A stretch of 20,350 bases of DNA from Lachnospiraceae bacterium (lineage in GTDB: Bacteria > Bacillota > Clostridia > Lachnospirales > Anaerotignaceae): positions 1-20,350 of the forward strand of contig JAQVIB010000005.1 in the NCBI GenBank assembly GCA_028695945.1. The letters are read 5' to 3'. Below the pieces are notes generated by a model that saw only the letters and a list, made by a program, of their open reading frames with translations, was not told the DNA's origin and did not search any database. Position 1 is the first letter of the stretch, and the number at the start of each line of letters is the position of its first letter. This document shows, piece by piece, positions 16,049 through 20,350 of the stretch. The translations under genes were made by a program, and so were the position numbers.

Positions 16049-18063
16049 TGAGGTTTAAAAAATTTTGCTGTGTTTATATAACCCTAATGCTTTTGTGTGA
16101 AACGGTTTCTGCCTTTGGTGCGGCTACTTTAAATATTGAAACTGCAAAAAAGCTGGCGGTGGAAACTAGCAGTGACTTACAGGATGTTAAAATTGACAGA
16201 ATAAAAAAACAGATAGAGTTACAACAGGCAAAGGACGGAATTAGGGATACACGAAAAAAAGATTCTACAATTCGGTTTTCACTGCTTTTAAACATTGAAT
16301 TTCCTACAGGGCATGGTATGCCCAAGGAAATTGAGCTTATTATGAAGGTGCCTCAAATTCAGAATGAAATTACAGTGCTGAACAAGCAAGAGCCTTACGA
16401 AACTTTAAAGGCACAAACTAAAGCAGAACAGGCATATTACGATGTTTTACAGGAACAGCATAATTTAAGGGACATTGAAGACCGTTTGGCAGAAACGAAA
16501 AGGATTTTAAGCAGTATTGAAACAAAATACAAACTGGGCAAGGGCAAAAAAGCTGACGTAGAATATGTGAAGAACCAACAGAAAGATTTGGAGACTTCAC
16601 AGCAAAAGTCCGCCGCCAATTTAGATGTAAAGCTTAAAAAATTAGGTGGCTTGGTAGGCAAAGAGGTAAGGTATGGATACCAATTTCCTGAATATTTTCC
16701 TGAAGTAAGCTTACAAAGAAACCAGCTTACTGCCATTACAGAGTACGCAAAGGCAAATGATTTTGAGCTTTTTAAAACAATACAGGAACGAAAACTGGCA
16801 GAGAGAGATACAGAGGAAATACTGCAAATTTATAAATCCAAATACGGTAGTTACATTAACGATATTGAAGCTTACATAAGGTACAACGAAGGCAAAACCA
16901 TGGATTATGACAAGTTTATTCAAATGTATAACCATACCTTAACACAAATTGACAGCCCTTGGGTGGGAAGTTATGTAATAAAAATTCTGTTCTTTAAAAT
17001 TTACATTCCAAAGGAATGGTTTAAAGGTGAATATTCTGGCACAAGGTATATGGAGGACCAGAAATATGCTTTGTTTGTATCCTTAACGGAAAGAGATAAG
17101 GCAAGAAAGGCAGAAAAAGATGCAATTGCTGAACTGGAGGATACTGTTTATAATGCATACAGTAATTTAAAGCAAATGGAAAGTGCCTACAGTACTGCAA
17201 CAGAAAGCTTGGATACTGCCAAAAAGGACTATGAGGAACAGGAAAAGCAGAACAAACTTGGGTTAGTCTCCTTTGCTGATTTGGAATCCACACGACAAGG
17301 GGTTTATACAAAGCAAAACGGTCTGTATGAAATGAAAATGGAATATGCTAAGGCGTTAAGCAATTTTAACCTTACCACAAGCGGATATATTACCCATCTT
17401 TTAAGTGGCGGAGATTTTAGCAGCGATACCCTTAAAGCAGGAGATACATTTTTGGAAGCGCCTACATGGTACATAAATAACAGCCTAACTCAGTACAATT
17501 TTGAGTTTGGCGTGAATGTACCCCAAGATTACGGTGTGGACGAGTATCAGCTTTTTTATGAAGGGATGCCCGTTGGGGATAAGCTTAGTATTGGAAATAC
17601 TTTAATGCATTTGCCACTTACCTACGGGGAATCCACCTTAATGGAGGTAAGGTTCTACCAAAACGGAGAATTAAAATATAAGGCAACCTTTGATGGCGGA
17701 CAGTACGATGGTGAGCTTATAATGGTACAGGTTTCTGGAAGTGAGCCAGAAGTTAACACAAACGTTAATAAAAAGGAAATAAAAAGCAAGGACAATATTG
17801 GCTCATGGAATATTTCACAGGCAGACACCCTTAGAAGTAAATTTTCGGTGAATACAGATGAAAGAGTAGATTATACAGAATATGAAGTTTTTCTTGGTGA
17901 AAATTCCTTAGGTAAAACATTGAAAAACAGCAGTATAACCACTTTAGGCCTATATTTTAGTGATAAAGAAAAACTGCTAATTCGGTTCTATAAAGACGGC
18001 AAAGAGGTACAGTCTGCAACAGTGCAGAAAGGAAACGACAGCGGAGAAATTAATGCTTCGTAA
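16048..18063 (+). CDS. Secreted TolC-like coiled-coil protein with two C-terminal beta domains
   Basis: 671 aa. A signal peptide (1-24; basic MRFKK, hydrophobic core, cleavage near SAFGA) leads into TLNIETAKKLAVETSSDLQD, which resembles the start of outer-membrane-efflux (TolC) proteins. Two helical-hairpin halves each end in the TolC-type turn motif: YKLGKGKKADVEYVKNQQ (161-178) and NKLGLVSFADLESTRQGVYT (402-421), the latter followed by MEYAKALSNFNLTTSG. An insertion at ~270-330 contains a hydrophobic stretch (VGSYVIKILFFKIYIP). The C-terminus adds two similar ~75-residue beta domains (485-559 and 597-669), each with an E-Y-x-x-F/L-x-x-G motif and an RFYxxG strand, not part of classic TolC. 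TolC-family coils are known in clostridial genomes, where no outer membrane is expected; here it may form an alpha-helical conduit or spacer through the wall. Role inferred. Confidence 0.72.
   Translation: MRFKKFCCVYITLMLLCETVSAFGAATLNIETAKKLAVETSSDLQDVKIDRIKKQIELQQAKDGIRDTRKKDSTIRFSLLLNIEFPTGHGMPKEIELIMKVPQIQNEITVLNKQEPYETLKAQTKAEQAYYDVLQEQHNLRDIEDRLAETKRILSSIETKYKLGKGKKADVEYVKNQQKDLETSQQKSAANLDVKLKKLGGLVGKEVRYGYQFPEYFPEVSLQRNQLTAITEYAKANDFELFKTIQERKLAERDTEEILQIYKSKYGSYINDIEAYIRYNEGKTMDYDKFIQMYNHTLTQIDSPWVGSYVIKILFFKIYIPKEWFKGEYSGTRYMEDQKYALFVSLTERDKARKAEKDAIAELEDTVYNAYSNLKQMESAYSTATESLDTAKKDYEEQEKQNKLGLVSFADLESTRQGVYTKQNGLYEMKMEYAKALSNFNLTTSGYITHLLSGGDFSSDTLKAGDTFLEAPTWYINNSLTQYNFEFGVNVPQDYGVDEYQLFYEGMPVGDKLSIGNTLMHLPLTYGESTLMEVRFYQNGELKYKATFDGGQYDGELIMVQVSGSEPEVNTNVNKKEIKSKDNIGSWNISQADTLRSKFSVNTDERVDYTEYEVFLGENSLGKTLKNSSITTLGLYFSDKEKLLIRFYKDGKEVQSATVQKGNDSGEINAS
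17497..18054 (+). repeat. Tandem beta domains at the C-terminus of the TolC-like protein
   Basis: Two copies about 111 residues apart share aligned positions: FGVNVPQDYGVDEYQLFYEG with FSVNTDERVDYTEYEVFLGE, and VRFYQNGELKYKATFDGGQ with IRFYKDGKEVQSATVQKGN. They are separated by a Lys/Asn-rich linker (571-585). This is probably an internal duplication of an Ig-like or wall-facing beta domain. Confidence 0.65.
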
Positions 18064-18068
18064 GGAGG
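18062..18068 (+). promoter_or_regulatory. Strong ribosome binding site deciding the GTG start at 18078
   Basis: TAAGGAGGTG (18061-18070) is a near-perfect complement of the 16S rRNA 3' end. It also contains the stop codon of the previous gene. It lies 9 bases before GTG 18078, which opens a canonical signal peptide. Confidence 0.8.
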
Positions 18069-18077
18069 TGGAGATTT

Positions 18078-20350
18078 GTGAAAAAGTTAAAAGCTTTAGT
18101 GGTTTTGTTTATAATTTGGACAATTTTTTCAAGCACCATTGCATTTGGCGCAGAAAGACCAACGGCAGACCAGTTCCCAGATAAAACTATTATTATTGGC
18201 ACTCACGCCATTGTTTTGGACGCATTAACCCAAGAATTATTGTCTGTTGCCACACAGTCGGCAAAGGACAGCAATCAGAATAAAATTTTCTTTAAGTCGG
18301 ATATAAACAAAGGCACATGGTATGATATTAGCGACAGTGACAGCGTTTTACAAATTTCTGTTACAAAAGAAAATATTGTAACCAATACGGAAATTAATGC
18401 AGTTCCATTAACCCATTACACAAAGGCAACTGGTGAAACTGTAGACCTTACCACAGGGAAAACCGTAGCCGTTTCAGATTTTTCTGATTTCAGCGACCCT
18501 TCAAAATTTCCAGAAATGGCAGAGGTTGTAAAGCAAAAGGGAATACAAAATGCCTTGAAAGAAAATATAACAGGTGACAAGGACGAAAAAAAACAGAAAA
18601 AAGAACTGTACGAAAGCAAGTTAAGCAGTATAGACCGTGCCTTGGCAAAAATTGCAGACAACCGTGTGGAGGAATACACTAAAACCATTAAAAGCATGGA
18701 AAGTATGATTGGTTCTATGCAAAAGGATGGAAAGACTTCATCTGAAAGCATTGCGGCGGCAGTAGAGCAAAAAATGAATGTTGAAAAGGAAAGAAAAGCC
18801 TTATGCTACCAGTTGGAAATTGACAGACTGAATGAGGAAACCACAAAATTAGACTACGAAAAGTGCAAAGACCTAATTGACACCTATGCTACGGCAATTA
18901 CCAATATGCAAGGTACGTTGGCGGAAACAGGTGCTTCCAATACGGCTGAAGGCGACGAAAACAACAATGATAGCAATAAAACTGTGAATCCTTTAGACGC
19001 AATGGAAAAGCAATATGCAAAAGCAATGCAAGAGGCGGCAATGAAAAACGATGCTTCGGCAATGAAACAGGCTACGGAAGACATTGCGGTTATTAAAAAC
19101 TTAAAAAGTGGAAATGAAAATATTTCTAATGAGGAAAAGAAAAAGCAATTGGCCATTTTACAACAGGCTAAGGAAATGGCTATGAGCAGTGTTCGTGAAA
19201 GCATTAATAATGCCAACAACAGTGAAGAACTGAAAAATTCTAAGTCGGACAATTCCTCGCAAGCGGCACTTGAAAAAATACGTGAAGATATTGCCCAAAA
19301 TGTTGCAGACGCTTTATCTAACCTAGTTTCTATAGATGAACGAATTGTTGACCGATTGGAAACGGCAAAGGAAAAGGATGCGGTATTAGCAAGCACAGAG
19401 GCTATTTTTACAGATGCGGTAAACACCATAGGTGTGGAATTAAAAGAACCTTTGTCTAATGCCATTTCTTCAAGGCTAACGGAGGTTCAAAACAAACGCA
19501 ACGAGGTAAAGCTTTCTGCCAACAAGGAATATCAGCAGTTAAAAAAACAGGTGGAAGATAGCAAAAAGGAACTGGCAAAGGTATACGAGGATTATATGGC
19601 GGCAGTTGAAAAAGGCGAAATGACCAAGGCATCCAAATTAAAGGAACAGCTTAACAAAGGTGCAGAGGTAAAGACACAAAACGAAGGAAAAATGCAGAGC
19701 ATTGCAGAGGGTGTGAAAAACGGAAGTATAGCCGTTGATTTGTCTGATACTTCTAATACATCTGATGGTTCTGATAATTCCCATAGTTCAAAGGAAAATG
19801 AGGATACTGATAAGAAAAGCGATGACAAGCCGTCTGAAAATAATGGACAAGAACAACAGCCAGAAGAGGACCCAACGGCACAACTTACGTCCTCTATGAA
19901 AAAGTTGGCACAGGAGCAAGCTGGAAAGTATACCCAGAACGAAAAAAACAGTCTTAATTCTGCCGTAAAGTCGTTGAACAATGGCAATTCCGGAAAGACA
20001 TTTTTGCCTCCGTGGAATTTGATTTTTACAGATTATAATGTAAAGCTTTCGGTACCAGTGATGGTTTCGGGTAAAGAAGTTTATGTGCCTGCGGAAGAAT
20101 TAGGAAAAATGCTTGAGGCACAGGTTATAAAAAGCCATACATCAAATTCTGTGGTTATTAGAGGAAACAGAGGGTTAATTGAGTATATTCCAAACAAAAC
20201 AGAGGTTTATATTAACGACAAAAAAACAAATGTTAAGCCTGCACCTTACATTGTGTACGGCAACAAAGTGTATTTGCCTTTAAGCTGTTTTGAAAAGGCA
20301 TTTAACTTAACCAGCAGCACTGAGGAAACTTATACTATAGTTAGCAAAAA
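18078..20350 (+). CDS. Large secreted coiled-coil protein with C-terminal copper-amine-oxidase-N1-like domain (3' end cut)
   Basis: At least 757 aa from GTG, open at the window end; I read it codon by codon and found no in-frame stop. Residues 1-25 are a signal peptide (MKKLKALVVLFIIWTIFSS, then AFGA). A small beta-type N-terminal domain (GTHAIVLDALTQELLS, GTWYDISDSDSVLQIS) ends near 140. Residues ~160-550 are Lys/Glu/Ala-rich helix, largely predicted coiled coil, broken near 290-310 by an Asn/Asp-rich patch. An acidic Ser/Asp/Glu linker covers 554-600. From ~655 the sequence (VMVSGKEVYVPAEELGKMLE, then YIVYGNKVYLPLSCFEKAF) matches the CuAO_N1-like module common in clostridial surface proteins, which has no oxidase activity by itself. 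It likely sits outside the membrane, possibly at the wall, as a long spacer or stalk beside the TolC-like protein. I do not recognise a named family. Confidence 0.8.
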   Translation, partial: MKKLKALVVLFIIWTIFSSTIAFGAERPTADQFPDKTIIIGTHAIVLDALTQELLSVATQSAKDSNQNKIFFKSDINKGTWYDISDSDSVLQISVTKENIVTNTEINAVPLTHYTKATGETVDLTTGKTVAVSDFSDFSDPSKFPEMAEVVKQKGIQNALKENITGDKDEKKQKKELYESKLSSIDRALAKIADNRVEEYTKTIKSMESMIGSMQKDGKTSSESIAAAVEQKMNVEKERKALCYQLEIDRLNEETTKLDYEKCKDLIDTYATAITNMQGTLAETGASNTAEGDENNNDSNKTVNPLDAMEKQYAKAMQEAAMKNDASAMKQATEDIAVIKNLKSGNENISNEEKKKQLAILQQAKEMAMSSVRESINNANNSEELKNSKSDNSSQAALEKIREDIAQNVADALSNLVSIDERIVDRLETAKEKDAVLASTEAIFTDAVNTIGVELKEPLSNAISSRLTEVQNKRNEVKLSANKEYQQLKKQVEDSKKELAKVYEDYMAAVEKGEMTKASKLKEQLNKGAEVKTQNEGKMQSIAEGVKNGSIAVDLSDTSNTSDGSDNSHSSKENEDTDKKSDDKPSENNGQEQQPEEDPTAQLTSSMKKLAQEQAGKYTQNEKNSLNSAVKSLNNGNSGKTFLPPWNLIFTDYNVKLSVPVMVSGKEVYVPAEELGKMLEAQVIKSHTSNSVVIRGNRGLIEYIPNKTEVYINDKKTNVKPAPYIVYGNKVYLPLSCFEKAFNLTSSTEETYTIVSK

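Noticed and set aside
16048..16110. Lipoprotein signal at LMLLC of the TolC-like protein
   Set aside because: The residue before Cys is Leu, not Gly/Ala/Ser, and a normal cleavage site (SAFGA) follows.
18416..19987. Three long open frames on the minus strand (18416-18751, 18884-19465, 19592-19987)
   Set aside because: They lie fully inside the plus-strand coiled-coil gene starting at 18078. They have biased Ser/Phe/Leu compositions typical of antisense readings of Lys/Glu-rich coding DNA, and no recognisable motif.
20040..20350. Copper amine oxidase enzyme
   Set aside because: Only the N1-like module common to clostridial surface proteins is visible; there is no catalytic domain or topaquinone motif.
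1..20350. CRISPR arrays, tRNA/rRNA genes, insertion sequences, riboswitches
   Set aside because: I saw no spaced direct repeats, RNA-gene signatures, transposase motifs or long leader regions; coding sequence fills nearly the whole window.

Overview
The window is one 20-kb, single-strand block of tightly packed genes from an AT-rich Firmicute, most likely a Clostridia (Lachnospiraceae/Anaerotignaceae-like). This rests on the strong AGGAGG ribosome sites, frequent TTG/GTG starts, AT-rich DNA and a copper-amine-oxidase-N1-like wall-type domain. Nothing in the window fixes the species. All twelve genes are on the + strand, gaps are at most 67 bases, several neighbours overlap, and no convincing terminator is visible. 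The window is probably the middle of one long operon that begins upstream and continues downstream.

Region 1 (about 1-10440) is the baseplate half of a contractile injection system (CIS) related to myophage tails. In order it encodes a gpD-like spike hub, a gpV-like OB-fold/beta-helix spike, a gp25-like wedge protein, two paralogous gpJ-type baseplate proteins (1001 and 709 aa), a gpI/TIGR02242-type tail protein, and a 586-aa protein whose N-terminus carries the motif RNNYFYGKLLTVRDF and whose C-terminus is Ig-like. Two large J proteins plus the TIGR02242-type protein resemble extracellular/cell-anchored CIS loci more than an ordinary prophage tail. Sheath, tube, tape measure and AAA ATPase are not in the window and are presumably upstream.

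Region 2 (about 10469-20350) replaces the fibres, holin and endolysin expected after a phage or tailocin baseplate with five envelope proteins. These are: a cytosolic pseudokinase with one membrane segment and an external LysM domain, in a layout reminiscent of EssB/YukC of type VII secretion; a 904-aa multi-pass protein with a propeller-like outer part, a second outer sensor domain, HAMP and a class III cyclase domain that has lost its metal-binding residues; a membrane-anchored MORN-repeat protein with a very basic N-terminal tail; a secreted TolC-like coiled-coil protein ending in two tandem beta domains; and a large secreted coiled-coil protein with a C-terminal copper-amine-oxidase-N1-like domain, cut by the window end.

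My working hypothesis is that region 2 is a docking, gating and wall-crossing apparatus that holds the CIS at the membrane of a Gram-positive cell and senses the outside through two catalytically dead signalling domains. The gene order and residue losses are read directly from the sequence. The joint function is inference.
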